Below, piece after piece: positions 1 to 8,931 of a stretch of 64,000 nucleotides of DNA. The DNA comes from Phyllobacterium zundukense (GTDB taxonomy: Bacteria > Pseudomonadota > Alphaproteobacteria > Rhizobiales > Rhizobiaceae). The position numbers and the translations under genes were made by a program. Numbering within the stretch: the first letter of the stretch is position 1; every line of letters begins with the position of its first letter. The stretch lies in the NCBI RefSeq assembly GCF_025452195.1, contig NZ_CP104973.1, forward strand, positions 496,001-560,000, given 5' to 3'. The notes under the pieces are model-generated. The model saw only the letters and a program-made list of their open reading frames with translations. It ran no database searches and was not told the origin of the DNA.

Positions 1-1
1 A

Positions 2-379
2 ATAAAGGTCGTTTTCCTGCGCGATGTGCCCACCCACACCTCCTATCTCGACAAATGCGTGGCGCGTGCTCTCTGGCAGGGAAGAGACCCATCCGTGTGT
101 GATACACCGCGCGCTGCAGCCGCTGATGACAGTGATGCCGAAACGGAAAAGGGGATCATTTCGGGCATCAAGAATGCACGATACATCGATATGACGGAGT
201 TCTTCTGCAGCAATACAATCTGTCATGCCATGATCGATGGCAAGTTGACATTCCGTGATCGTCATCACATCGCCACCCCTTACGCTGAATCTCTGGCTGC
301 ACCACTTGAACGCGCGATCTTCAAACAGACGATAGCAGGTTCTGTGAAATCCGAACCTGTCAGCGAGAAAAACCTGTAA
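2..379 (+). CDS. SGNH-domain tail of an acyltransferase-3 (OafA-like) protein, 5' truncated by window edge
   Basis: The frame is open from the first bases of the window to a TAA at 377-379, so only about 125 C-terminal residues are visible. The tail has the features of the SGNH/GDSL domain fused to many OafA/YrhL O-acyltransferases: a Cys pair (FFCSNTIC), then DGK and the Asp-x-x-His catalytic signature in FRDRHH, then a YA-x-SLA helix. The complete homolog at 25757-27799 shows a comparable ending. Such proteins transfer acetyl or other acyl groups to surface polysaccharides at the inner membrane and periplasm. The membrane acyltransferase part would lie left of the window. The substrate is unknown; its position beside the exo genes suggests EPS or lipopolysaccharide decoration. 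Confidence 0.7.
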   Translation: MKVVFLRDVPTHTSYLDKCVARALWQGRDPSVCDTPRAAAADDSDAETEKGIISGIKNARYIDMTEFFCSNTICHAMIDGKLTFRDRHHIATPYAESLAAPLERAIFKQTIAGSVKSEPVSEKNL

Positions 380-444
380 ACCGAATGGGGTTGTTGCGGC
401 TGCGTTGATTTCCGCCGCCAACAGGTGTCGAGAGAGACGTGGCT

Positions 445-471
445 AGGCCCCTATCAGCACACGGGGGCTTT
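445..471 (+). terminator. terminator-like hairpin after the acyltransferase
   Basis: GCCCC at 447-451 pairs with GGGGC at 464-468 across a 12-nt loop and is followed by TTT. It lies 66 nt after the acyltransferase stop. The U tract is short, so termination is plausible but not certain. Confidence 0.45.
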
Positions 472-571
472 ACGGTCAATATGACCGGAAGGGTCCTAAA
501 TCCGCTACGGGGCCCCAAAATCGCCAATTAACCAAAAGAATGATACATCTCGTGCCGCCCGCTCGGAGAGA

Positions 572-601
572 TTGCATTTGAACACGTTTATTCGTTATAA
601 G
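572..601 (+). promoter_or_regulatory. sigma-70-like promoter for the phosphatase gene
   Basis: TTGCAT at 572-577 and TATAAG at 596-601 are separated by 18 bp, close to the housekeeping consensus. Transcription would begin near 608 and give a leader of about 100 nt before the TTG start at 712. Confidence 0.45.
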
Positions 602-711
602 TCATTGTTTTCAGCGTCATATTTTTCGAATGACTAACATGACAAATCCAGCTTGGACACCATACTCGCTTATACGTATCGTCATGGCTGGCTAATAGCA
701 GGGAACCAGTA

Positions 712-1488
712 TTGAAGACGCTTCTTCGATTGTTGAAGTCCGATAAGCCGGCCCCACGGGTCGCAAGGCGCCGTCTTTCGATCAATATCTCACAGACCGC
801 CGTCTACACGATCGGCGATGTGCACGGCTGCTACGATCAGTTGCTTGAACTGGAAAGTATGATCACTGAAGACGCGGCTGGGTTGCCCGGCAAAAAGCTC
901 ATCATCATGCTGGGAGACTACATCGATCGGGGGCCTGCCTCCGCGCAGGTTATCGAACACCTGCTTCACAAGCCGCATGCCGATTTCCAGCGCATATGCC
1001 TGACCGGAAATCATGATATTGCCATGCTCGACTACCTGGAAGGGCGGCTGTCTCTGTCGGCGTGGTGGCATATGGGAGCCAACTCGACATTGCTTTCCTA
1101 CGGCATCGATGTGGAACGTCTGAGATTGAGTCACCGTACGCCCCAAATGCTGGATGACACCATCCGCGCTTCAATTCCCCATCGGCACAAACAGTTTCTG
1201 CGTCACTTGCCAATCATGATCGACGCTGGAAACTTCCTGTTCGCGCATGCCGGCATAAGGCCTTCCCTTTCGGTCAAAGACCAAAAAGATGACGACCTTG
1301 TTTCGATCCGCCGAGAATTCTTCGAAACCGCCCATCTGCTTCGGCAATGGGTCGTTCACGGTCACACGCCGATAGAAATCCCGCGCCAGGAAGGAAGGCG
1401 ATTCAACCTCGATACCGGGGCCTTCTCCACCGGGAAACTGAGCGCTTTGCGGCTCTGGCAGAAGAAGGGCCGCGTGTTCACGACTTGA
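712..1488 (+). CDS. PPP-family metallophosphoesterase (serine/threonine protein phosphatase type)
   Basis: The 258-residue protein has the PPP signature set in order: GDVHG at about 35-39, GDYIDRG at 68-74, GNHD at 99-102, then HAGIRP and VVHGHTP near the C terminus. These supply the Asp, His and Asn ligands of the dinuclear metal centre. It is a cytosolic phosphatase resembling bacterial PrpA/Shp1-type enzymes; Ap4A-like hydrolysis is an alternative. The TTG start at 712 follows an AGGGA ribosome site. Its 3' end lies 2 nt from the 3' end of the convergent exoP, which encodes a tyrosine autokinase. A functional link between the two is only an inference from position. Confidence 0.85.
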   Translation: MKTLLRLLKSDKPAPRVARRRLSINISQTAVYTIGDVHGCYDQLLELESMITEDAAGLPGKKLIIMLGDYIDRGPASAQVIEHLLHKPHADFQRICLTGNHDIAMLDYLEGRLSLSAWWHMGANSTLLSYGIDVERLRLSHRTPQMLDDTIRASIPHRHKQFLRHLPIMIDAGNFLFAHAGIRPSLSVKDQKDDDLVSIRREFFETAHLLRQWVVHGHTPIEIPRQEGRRFNLDTGAFSTGKLSALRLWQKKGRVFTT

Positions 1489-1490
1489 GG

Positions 1491-3821
1491 CTATGTTTTG
1501 GTCGGAGCCACTCGTGGCGTATCGAGATAGTAGCTTGAGTATCGCTCCATGAAATGCTCGGTGCTTCCGTAGGAGCTGTACTTCGCTAGCCGCTTCATAT
1601 CGACCTTGTTGAGGACCAGTCCGAGAATCTTCGGCGCGATTTCCACCTCCGCTTGCAGCACGGACTTGACGAGTGCACGAGGCGTGACACCCCACTCTGC
1701 CACCATGACGAAGCCATCGGCCATTGGAGCGAAGGCCTTGGCGTCGACGACCGGGCCAAGCGGTGGCAGATCGATGATGATGTAATCGAACACATTGCGC
1801 GCCTCATCCAGCAGTTTCTTCATACCCTGGCTTGAGAGAATCTCGCTGGTGTGACGCAAATTCCGATGAAGCACTGTCGGAATGATGGCCAGTTTGGTCT
1901 TGTTCTCGACCTTGACGGAATTTTGCCAAGGCTGACCATCCATCACCGCCTTCACGAGCCCTCGTTGGGTTGAAAGCGACAGGGCGCGGGACAGGCCCGG
2001 ATTGCGCAGATCGCCATCGATGAGAAGCGTCTTGGCCCCCTTTGCGGCCAGCAATCCGGCAAAATTGGCAGCAATCGTGGTTTTGCCTTCGTGCGGCAAA
2101 ACCGAGACGACACCGATCACCTTGCTTTCCTTGCCCTGCAGCACCACGTCCGCAGCGATTTTGACGTTCCGCAATGTTTCGGCAAACTGCGAAGAGGGGT
2201 TATCGACGGCCAAGCGGATTATATTGGTACGGGCAGGCGGCGCAGGCTGCCCCTCCAAAGCCACAGGCGCTTTCTTGGCCTCTGTTATACCCTCGAGTTT
2301 TGGCACAAAGCCAAGGAACTTGACGCCGAGAAGCGAGCGGACATCTTCACCGACCCGGAAAAAGCGCTCACGGTATTCACGCCATGCACCGATGCCAGCG
2401 CCGGCAAAAAGGCCGAGCAGCAGAGATGCTGCGAGGGCCAGCTTCTTCTTCGGGCTCGACGGGTCTTTCGGCGTCGATGCCACCGAAATCACGCGCGCCT
2501 TGGCGATCGGGAAGGACTGCTGCTGTGATGCTTCCTGATAGCGGCCGAGATAGGTTTGATAGAGATTGGTCAGTGCCTGGGCATTCTGTTCCAGATCCCT
2601 CAGATGCACCAGCGCTTCGTTTGCAATGGAGGTTTTTCCGGTGGCGTTTTCCAAACCTTCCCGCAGGGATGTCTCGCGCGACTGCGCAGCCTCATACTGA
2701 TTGCGGTAGCTTTCGGTTATTTGCTGGAGTTCCTGGAAAATTTGCCGGGAAACGTCCTGCTCTTCCGTGCGAAGACTGACGGCCTGCGGATGATCCTGGC
2801 CGAAACGGCTGACGATTTCCTGCTCGCGCTTGGTGATCGTCAGATAGCGCGCCCTCAGGGTTCCTATCACCGAGGTGCCGCTCTGGTCCGATACAACAGC
2901 CGCATTGTTGACGGCGCCCTCCGGGCCCGAGGCCAATATCGACTTGTACTGATTGTAAAGTGCCCGCGCCCGCGCGGTGTCAGCCTGGGCCAGTATCAGC
3001 TGGCTATTGATATCTGAGAGTTGCTGCTCGGAAACCAGCGCTCCCTTTGCCGCAGTCAGACCATTGGCGGCCCGGAAGCGCTCGGTCTCGAGGGCTGCTG
3101 CCTGCGAACTTTCCTTCAGTTCATTCAAGCGGCCCTGAAGCCAGACTGTCGCCCTTTGCGTCGCATCGAAGTTAGCGTCCAGCTGATCAGAGAGATAGAC
3201 GTCCGCATAGGCCTTCGCAATTCTTCCGGCGAGTTCCGCGTCGTCTGACGTATAGGTGAGATCGATGACAAAGCTGCGTCCCTGTCTTTGGACATCAACG
3301 TTGGACTGCAAGAGCGATGCCGCATATTCGACCTTGAGATCCGCAGCGGATAGGCCATCCGTATTGGCCGGTTTGCTGCTACTGAAAAGCCCGACGATGG
3401 ACCGCACTGTGGAAATGGCCGTTGCGAAAATGGAGCGCGGCGGGTTCATAAACCCATCGTTCTCGTCAAGCTTTTCCTTTCTCACAACCTTTTCCGCAAG
3501 CTCGGCCGACTTCAAGATCGCGATCTGGCTGAGAATTGTTGTATCTGTCTGCATATTGGCAGGTGCAGGCGAAGGTTCATCAGCGAACTTGCCGAGATTG
3601 TCGTCAAGCAAAATGCTTGTCGCGGCCGTATAGCCTGGTTTGGCGGCAATGATGTAAACAAGGCCGAGTAACAGACCCACGCCAGCGGTTATGGCGACTG
3701 TTTTCGCCTGCCGTCGGGCAATAGTCATCAAGTGCTCGAGGTCAATAAAATTATCGGCGTGGGCTTGCCCTTCCGGGCTTCCCGCTAGCCGAACATTAAA
3801 AAGTTGATTGCCTTGATGCAT
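1491..3821 (-). CDS. exoP: ExoP: Wzz-type chain-length regulator fused to BY-kinase
   Basis: A 776-residue inner-membrane protein of the PCP2a class. It has a first membrane helix at about 41-60, a large periplasmic Wzz/coiled-coil region, a second helix at about 460-480, then a cytoplasmic bacterial tyrosine kinase. The kinase shows Walker A (PHEGKTT), Walker A' (LLIDGDLRNPG) and Walker B (YIIIDLPPLG). The last 35 residues carry a tyrosine cluster (YSSYGS, RYSSYYLD), the usual autophosphorylation site. The protein controls polymerisation and export of succinoglycan-type EPS with ExoQ and ExoF. It is the last gene of the leftward exoL-A-M-O-P operon, 47 bp after exoO. exoN, which follows exoP in S. 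meliloti, is absent. Confidence 0.95.
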   Translation of the reverse strand: MHQGNQLFNVRLAGSPEGQAHADNFIDLEHLMTIARRQAKTVAITAGVGLLLGLVYIIAAKPGYTAATSILLDDNLGKFADEPSPAPANMQTDTTILSQIAILKSAELAEKVVRKEKLDENDGFMNPPRSIFATAISTVRSIVGLFSSSKPANTDGLSAADLKVEYAASLLQSNVDVQRQGRSFVIDLTYTSDDAELAGRIAKAYADVYLSDQLDANFDATQRATVWLQGRLNELKESSQAAALETERFRAANGLTAAKGALVSEQQLSDINSQLILAQADTARARALYNQYKSILASGPEGAVNNAAVVSDQSGTSVIGTLRARYLTITKREQEIVSRFGQDHPQAVSLRTEEQDVSRQIFQELQQITESYRNQYEAAQSRETSLREGLENATGKTSIANEALVHLRDLEQNAQALTNLYQTYLGRYQEASQQQSFPIAKARVISVASTPKDPSSPKKKLALAASLLLGLFAGAGIGAWREYRERFFRVGEDVRSLLGVKFLGFVPKLEGITEAKKAPVALEGQPAPPARTNIIRLAVDNPSSQFAETLRNVKIAADVVLQGKESKVIGVVSVLPHEGKTTIAANFAGLLAAKGAKTLLIDGDLRNPGLSRALSLSTQRGLVKAVMDGQPWQNSVKVENKTKLAIIPTVLHRNLRHTSEILSSQGMKKLLDEARNVFDYIIIDLPPLGPVVDAKAFAPMADGFVMVAEWGVTPRALVKSVLQAEVEIAPKILGLVLNKVDMKRLAKYSSYGSTEHFMERYSSYYLDTPRVAPTKT

Positions 3822-3868
3822 GTTACCGCCGATTGTTTGCTTTCATATAAAATATTGACTGCCTGCCT

Positions 3869-4798
3869 TTAGGACGGGATCAGGCGCCTGAGACGTATTC
3901 CGATAGGCATAGAGAGATGGCGAAGCGCAGCAGGATCCTTCAATACCACCTCGATGATCCCGCTGATCGATCTGCGTTTGATATGACCGACGAGAGAGAG
4001 GAAGGACTTCGCCTCCTCCAGGCTGCGCGTCCGTCGCGTTTGGGCAGCCCTGGCCTCGGGATCGAGTTCGAATTTTGCCAGGAATGTCTTGTCCGCTTCT
4101 AACATGGCGATGATGTGGTGCGTTTCGAGAACGCGCGAAATAGAGCCAGGACGCACATGATAAGCATATCCGACCGATGGCTCCACGATGCATTTTCCTC
4201 CCTTCGCCAGAATGGATGCGAGGAAGATATAATCTTCTCCGATACGCAGGTTCTCTTCGTAACGCAGACCATGCACCTCGATGAACCGGCGCTCAAAAAT
4301 CGGCTTCATGTAGCCGAAATTGAAGGTCGTCTCGAAAACGAGGTTCGAAGCTATGAAATCCGCCAGTGTAATTTCGTTGATTTTCGCGAGGTAGTGGACG
4401 GGAAACATCGTCTCGCCCTTTGTCTCGCCGTCCTTTATCACTTCGATATTGTCCACGGCGGCGCTCGCCCCGGTACTCTCGGCACGTGCTATCATCGCCG
4501 CAATGCGGTCGGGAAACACCGTATCGTCGGAATCAAGTACCGCAATCCAGCGGCCGTTCGCGAGAGCAAGAGCGGCGTTGCGGGCGTGGCCGGGACCGCG
4601 ATTGCGTTCCAGCGTCACAACGCGCACCCGCTCATCCCGAGACGAACCGGCGATGGCGGCGGTGTTGTCGGTGGACCTGTCATCGACGACTATGACTTCC
4701 ACGCTCACTCCACGCTGTGCGAGCGCGCTTTCGATTGCACGCCAGATCGTATCCGCTGCGTTATAGGCGGCGATAATGAAGGTGACATCAGGCTGCAC
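3869..4798 (-). CDS. exoO: ExoO-like family 2 glycosyltransferase
   Basis: A 309-residue GT-A (GT2) transferase. The N terminus shows VTFIIAAYNAADT, VIVVDDRSTDNT and the metal-binding VLDSDD. A later RIGEDY motif supplies the acidic ED catalytic region. I chose the GTG at 4798 because GAGGAGA lies about 10 nt upstream and the start overlaps the exoM stop by 11 nt; an ATG at 4840 has no such support. The position between exoM and exoP matches S. meliloti exoO, whose product adds a beta-1,6-linked glucose to lipid-linked succinoglycan precursor. Linkage specificity here is inferred from gene order. Confidence 0.85.
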   Translation of the reverse strand: MQPDVTFIIAAYNAADTIWRAIESALAQRGVSVEVIVVDDRSTDNTAAIAGSSRDERVRVVTLERNRGPGHARNAALALANGRWIAVLDSDDTVFPDRIAAMIARAESTGASAAVDNIEVIKDGETKGETMFPVHYLAKINEITLADFIASNLVFETTFNFGYMKPIFERRFIEVHGLRYEENLRIGEDYIFLASILAKGGKCIVEPSVGYAYHVRPGSISRVLETHHIIAMLEADKTFLAKFELDPEARAAQTRRTRSLEEAKSFLSLVGHIKRRSISGIIEVVLKDPAALRHLSMPIGIRLRRLIPS

Positions 4799-5762
4799 GG
4801 GATTTATCTCTCCTCGCCGGCACCATCGCTGCCTCTCCATATTGCTCGATCTCGCGGATGCCTATCAGACCGCTGACGACACCCATATGCATAATGCCGC
4901 GCAGGAACCATCGGTTGCGCCGGGTAGCAAAAAAGGCCGTCACAAGCGCCATAGACACGCTAAAAGCTGCCTTTGCACCCGCAGGCAATATCTGCGCGGC
5001 ACGTTTCACGCCAGCTGATCCACCCTTGAGCATTCGCCCATGTGTCTGACCAACGCGGAAACGCCGTTTGCAAAGCCACGAAAATTTAGCCCGCGCCTGC
5101 GGCACCGGTTCGAAAACCCATGCTTGCGGTGCGTATGAAATCCTGCCGCCCGCTTGGTGAATCTCGGTGAAATATTGTGTGTCTTCACCGCCGCTTCGTC
5201 CCAGCGCCAGACTGAAACGCCGGTTCCCGATGAATGTCGAGGCGCGGCGCAACAGGACGTTGCACGTATAGCCGGTGAGAATTTCGCCGCGTACCCATAC
5301 GGGGAAGGTCGAGTGAAAATCACCTTTGCTCATCCAGCGTGGCGCATCGCTCGCATAGGTTGCTTGTACGGGCCCGAGTACGGCATCGGCATTCGTATCG
5401 CGTGCCGTGGTCAGCAGACGTTCTATCCAATCCTCCGACGCCGTTTCATCATCGTCGATAAATGCAACGTAGTCGCCGGTGCTGGCGTCGAGGCAGGCAT
5501 TGCGAGCCAATGATATGTTTGCTGCCGGGCTATGGATATAACGCACTTCGAACGGAAGTTCCGCCGCGATATCGGCAACCCGTTCCTTGGCGCTGGGCTC
5601 GACATCGTTGTCGGCGACGATAACGCGTATGCGGCATTTTTCCGGCAGGGTCATTTGGCCGAGCGAAAGCAGGGTCGCTCTCAGTTCCTCCCGACGATAT
5701 GTGCAGACACAGATGTCGATCCGGGTCTCGCCTGTGTTGTGTTGATTGCTTGAGCCGGGCAT
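4788..5762 (-). CDS. exoM: ExoM-like family 2 glycosyltransferase
   Basis: A 324-residue GT2 enzyme beginning MPGSSNQ, with IDICVCTYRREELR, VIVADND and AFIDDDE as nucleotide-sugar and metal-binding motifs, and SGGEDT-Q as the probable catalytic acidic site. The ATG at 5762 overlaps the exoA stop (TGATG), so translational coupling is likely; upstream in-frame ATGs lie inside exoA. In S. meliloti ExoM adds the third, beta-1,4-linked glucose of the succinoglycan unit. The assignment rests on motifs plus conserved order exoO-exoM-exoA. Confidence 0.88.
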   Translation of the reverse strand: MPGSSNQHNTGETRIDICVCTYRREELRATLLSLGQMTLPEKCRIRVIVADNDVEPSAKERVADIAAELPFEVRYIHSPAANISLARNACLDASTGDYVAFIDDDETASEDWIERLLTTARDTNADAVLGPVQATYASDAPRWMSKGDFHSTFPVWVRGEILTGYTCNVLLRRASTFIGNRRFSLALGRSGGEDTQYFTEIHQAGGRISYAPQAWVFEPVPQARAKFSWLCKRRFRVGQTHGRMLKGGSAGVKRAAQILPAGAKAAFSVSMALVTAFFATRRNRWFLRGIMHMGVVSGLIGIREIEQYGEAAMVPARRDKSRAA

Positions 5763-6766
5763 CAGCGCGTATCCCCCCGTCTGCGCGAATCGAACAGTTG
5801 CAGCCAGAAACCCGTGGACCAGGCGAGATGCATGATCATCGCCGATATGGACGCCAATGGACCGTAAGGATTGCGTTCGCCAATGGCCAGCCACACGCCA
5901 TAGCCCAGGCAGATTGTCATCCATAGTACAGCCGGCACTGCTGCCCACCAGTTGAGCGCAGCGAGAAGAATGCCGGCGACCACGGGAAGCACCATCAATG
6001 GCAGCGCCTGACGAAGCTTCGGAATCATGCGATGTTTCAAAAGGTTCTTCGCCCTGCCTCTACCATAGCCGAGATACTGCCTGAACAGTGCCGATGCCGA
6101 TGACCGCGGGTAGTAGACCATGAAGGTCTTGTCCGTCATCCAAATGCGTGCACCGGCAGCCTTCAGCCGGCAATCAAGCTCGGCGTCCTCGTTGTGGGTG
6201 AAGCCCTCGTCGTAACCGCCAACCTCGCGGAACATCGAAACACGCATCAGCGCATGATGGCCGTGATCGGTCCAGTGGCCTTTTGCGCCGAGACGATGCC
6301 TGGCGCCGCCATTACCGAGTTTGGAATTCTGCGCGAGGGCTGTCGCCTTTTGGAAGGTCCCGAACCCCTCGGTGGCCATGCCGACGACGACCGAATCCGC
6401 TCCCGTGGCTACCGCTTCATCGAGCAGTTTTTCGCAATAATCGTCCGGGTATTTTCCATGCGCGTCAATGCGGATGAGATAGTCGTGGCCGTCGCCATAG
6501 GCCGCCACCGCCAGATTGATCGCGGCGCTCTGGATGCGTTTTTCATTGTGCACGAGGATAACACGCGGGTCGTTCTGGATTATTTCCGTAACGATCTGCT
6601 GCGTTCCGTCACTGCTGCCGCCATCCGCAACGATAATCTTCAAGTCGAAACGCCGGGCTTCCGCGCCCAGTTTTTCAAGAAGCGCGCGGATGTGCTCGGC
6701 CTCGTTGAGGCAAGGCACCACAACAATGCATCGGCCGACAAAATCCGGTTTTGTAGCACTTGGCAT
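5762..6766 (-). CDS. exoA: ExoA-like membrane-anchored family 2 glycosyltransferase
   Basis: A 334-residue GT2 enzyme. The N-terminal domain has VVVPCLNEAEHI, IIVADGGSSDGT, LIRIDAH (DXD-like) and HNEDAELD with the catalytic acidic pair, followed by a QYLGYGRGRA segment. The last third has about three hydrophobic helices (from about residue 250), as in S. meliloti ExoA, which adds the first beta-1,3-glucose onto lipid-linked galactose. The ATG at 6766 is preferred because GGAGA lies 10 nt upstream; in-frame ATGs further up have no ribosome site or lie inside exoL. Confidence 0.88.
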   Translation of the reverse strand: MPSATKPDFVGRCIVVVPCLNEAEHIRALLEKLGAEARRFDLKIIVADGGSSDGTQQIVTEIIQNDPRVILVHNEKRIQSAAINLAVAAYGDGHDYLIRIDAHGKYPDDYCEKLLDEAVATGADSVVVGMATEGFGTFQKATALAQNSKLGNGGARHRLGAKGHWTDHGHHALMRVSMFREVGGYDEGFTHNEDAELDCRLKAAGARIWMTDKTFMVYYPRSSASALFRQYLGYGRGRAKNLLKHRMIPKLRQALPLMVLPVVAGILLAALNWWAAVPAVLWMTICLGYGVWLAIGERNPYGPLASISAMIMHLAWSTGFWLQLFDSRRRGDTR

Positions 6767-6815
6767 TGACGTCACTTCTCCTGTTTTCATTTTGCCGATC
6801 CGGCATTCCAGCTGG

Positions 6816-7991
6816 TCAAGCGGCGACCTGAAGTACGGCGCCATGTTCGTTTGCATGCGTGAGCCGCCCAAGGCGTTCCACCAGTGCGCGGCAATCGTTC
6901 TGGTCGAACACCCAGGCCGAACGTTCCTGCGCTTCGACTTTTTCGCAGGCACGTTGGTAACGATCGGTATCCATTTTGTCGAACAGTGCTGCGAGCGCCT
7001 CGATCGTCGGTTCGCCCAAGGAAAAACCGATGCCGCGTTCTTGCAAAAACAGCGACGTTTCGGTGCCCTGCATCGCTATAGGCACAGAGCCATAGCGACA
7101 TCCTTCATAAAGCCTGTTCGGCAGAAGCCAGTTGGAATTTTGTCCGGCCTCGTAGAAATCTATAGCCCATGAAAAATGCACCTCGTCATAGATCTTCTGC
7201 AGATCTTCCGGATTTGCATAGGCGCCGTGGAATTGCATAAAGGGTTCATCGGCGACGAAGCGGTCGAAATCATCGAACTCCGAATAGGCGGGGCGACCCC
7301 TCAGAACGATTTCAACGCGGCCCTCCATCTTGCGAGAGAACGCAGACAGGAGCGCCAGCGAAGTGCGGCAGCGCAAGGCACCAAACCAGCCGATCTTCCA
7401 GGGCTCCTCCTTGGACTTGCCCGCGCGGTTTATGGCCTCCGTTTCCTGAGGCTCGAGTTCCAGAACCTTGTTCTCCACCACTTCGACCGGCACGTTGATC
7501 TGGCCAAAGGGTGCGAAATATTGCCTGACGAATGCGGGCGAAGAGGTAATAAGAAGCTGTGCATTGTTGCTGAGCGTTCGTTCTACGAAGCGCAGCGCCT
7601 TACCTGTCATATCCCGGCGCAAAAGCAGCCGATGAATATCAAGGCATTCATAGACAATTGGCACGTCACCGGGAAAAAACGCCTTCGCCCGATTGGCGAG
7701 CGCCAGCATTTCGAGGTTACGTCCGATGATCAGGTCCGGTCTGGCAACATTCTTGAGCCTCGAGCCGAGCGCCAACGCGGCGCGTGCAACAGCGGCGACG
7801 CGTTGGGTAAACCTGCCATCACTCGTCCTGCCGAGATCGATCGGAACGATTGTCGCAATCTCGCTGATCGGTTCGCGGCTTCGCGTGAAACCGGCAATAG
7901 TCACGGTTGCGCCGCCGGCTTGCATCATGATTACGCGGCGCCGGACCGCGGGGTCGGACAGATCATGCACGAGGTACAAGACATGCAGCAT
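6816..7991 (-). CDS. exoL: ExoL-like glycosyltransferase
   Basis: A 391-residue GT-B-type transferase starting MLHVLYLVHDLSDPAVRRR. It has an N-terminal Rossmann-like half with TIAGFTRS, an acceptor segment around DLIIGRNLEML, and a C-terminal donor half ending in a segment resembling the conserved EGCRYGSVPIA. Length and position between exoA and exoK match S. meliloti ExoL, the beta-1,4-glucosyltransferase adding the second glucose. It is the first gene of the exoLAMOP operon, with a 148-bp upstream gap carrying a PhaR-like motif. The start at 7991 is favoured over the ATG 15 nt upstream because a GGGA sequence precedes it. Confidence 0.82.
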   Translation of the reverse strand: MLHVLYLVHDLSDPAVRRRVIMMQAGGATVTIAGFTRSREPISEIATIVPIDLGRTSDGRFTQRVAAVARAALALGSRLKNVARPDLIIGRNLEMLALANRAKAFFPGDVPIVYECLDIHRLLLRRDMTGKALRFVERTLSNNAQLLITSSPAFVRQYFAPFGQINVPVEVVENKVLELEPQETEAINRAGKSKEEPWKIGWFGALRCRTSLALLSAFSRKMEGRVEIVLRGRPAYSEFDDFDRFVADEPFMQFHGAYANPEDLQKIYDEVHFSWAIDFYEAGQNSNWLLPNRLYEGCRYGSVPIAMQGTETSLFLQERGIGFSLGEPTIEALAALFDKMDTDRYQRACEKVEAQERSAWVFDQNDCRALVERLGRLTHANEHGAVLQVAA

Positions 7992-8040
7992 GAGGTCATC
8001 CCACAATTGATCTGCACAGGGAACTTAGTATGGCTTTTAC

Positions 8041-8049
8041 TGCAGTGCA
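8041..8049. promoter_or_regulatory. TGCRNYGCA motif upstream of exoL operon (PhaR-like)
   Basis: TGCAGTGCA lies 50 nt upstream of the exoL start and is part of the recurring palindromic family described under findings. It lies where a repressor could block the operon promoter. Confidence 0.45.
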
Positions 8050-8139
8050 ACATTTTTGCTTCACTGCGGCAAGTTCCATAATGAGCCCTGCGGCATTATC
8101 GTAATGAATTGGGCGTAGGTATGTTGCCATCGAAATAAA

Positions 8140-8931
8140 TTAATCCAGCGAACACGCGACTGATTCCGGAAACTGGCAAGCTTCACCCAGCGCTGTAAAC
8201 GCAACGCGGGCAAACTCGGCGGAAACGGGCGTGCCAGGCATGCTGAAAGCTCCAAGCCAGGATTTCATCTTGTCGCTCGCCCAAAGGCTCAGGAATATCT
8301 TCTGCGGGTGGGTAGGTAGAGCCGCAGGATCGGTGACAGTGTGCACCAATTTGCCGTTCACATAGTAGCGCAGACGATCCTTTTCCCAAACGAAGGCATA
8401 ATCATTGTACTTGCTGTCTGCGCCTTCAGGCACCCCGACCAGTTTCTCGTTTCCGCCCTTGCCGTTGACATACGTATTCAATTGAACCCTGGAGGGGTCC
8501 TTTCCCAGGAACTCGAAGTCGATTTCGTCCCATGGTTGCTTTTGCTGGGGCCCGATATAGCTGAAAAAGCTGGTGTTGAAACCTGAACCCGCCGCGGCCT
8601 TGATGCGTGCCTCGTAGGTGCCGTAGCTATAGCGCGCATTGGTCTGGATCTCGCCGCACACATAGTCGCGATCCTTGGTTTTTTGAGGCGCAAAGCCAAG
8701 TGTCAAGGTGTTGTCCTTGAGACCCACCTGCCCCTTGGACCACGTGCAATTCTGGTGAGCCCCATTGGACCAGCCATCGGAAACGTACCAGCGCTTCTTG
8801 TCCAGGCTGGCAAAGTTTTCGACGAACGATTTTCCTGGCTGCTTCTCTTGTGCAAATGCGAGAACCGGGGTCATACCAAGGCCAAGCGCTATGCTGACGA
8901 ATGCTATCCGGGATGAAATCGAGGCGACCAT
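8140..8931 (-). CDS. exoK: ExoK: secreted family 16 endo-beta-glycanase
   Basis: A 263-residue GH16 enzyme with an N-terminal signal peptide (hydrophobic stretch about 8-27 ending LAFAQE). The retaining catalytic motif DEIDFEFLG, with nucleophile and acid/base Glu, is intact. Flanking family segments YGTYEARIKA and FVWEKDRLRYYVNGKLV are present. In S. meliloti ExoK cleaves nascent succinoglycan into shorter chains, and the neighbouring exoL gives the same local order. A separate promoter is likely, because 148 bp separate it from exoL and a PhaR-like motif lies 80-90 bp upstream of its start. Confidence 0.93.
   Translation of the reverse strand: MVASISSRIAFVSIALGLGMTPVLAFAQEKQPGKSFVENFASLDKKRWYVSDGWSNGAHQNCTWSKGQVGLKDNTLTLGFAPQKTKDRDYVCGEIQTNARYSYGTYEARIKAAAGSGFNTSFFSYIGPQQKQPWDEIDFEFLGKDPSRVQLNTYVNGKGGNEKLVGVPEGADSKYNDYAFVWEKDRLRYYVNGKLVHTVTDPAALPTHPQKIFLSLWASDKMKSWLGAFSMPGTPVSAEFARVAFTALGEACQFPESVACSLD

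Larger units (their letters stand above)
380..711. other. intergenic region with terminator, palindrome and promoter
   Basis: About 330 bp without a convincing gene. The left part is GC-rich with a terminator-like hairpin (445-471) and a perfect short palindrome (473-487). The right part from about 540 is AT-rich and carries a promoter-like pair in front of the phosphatase gene. Confidence 0.6.
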
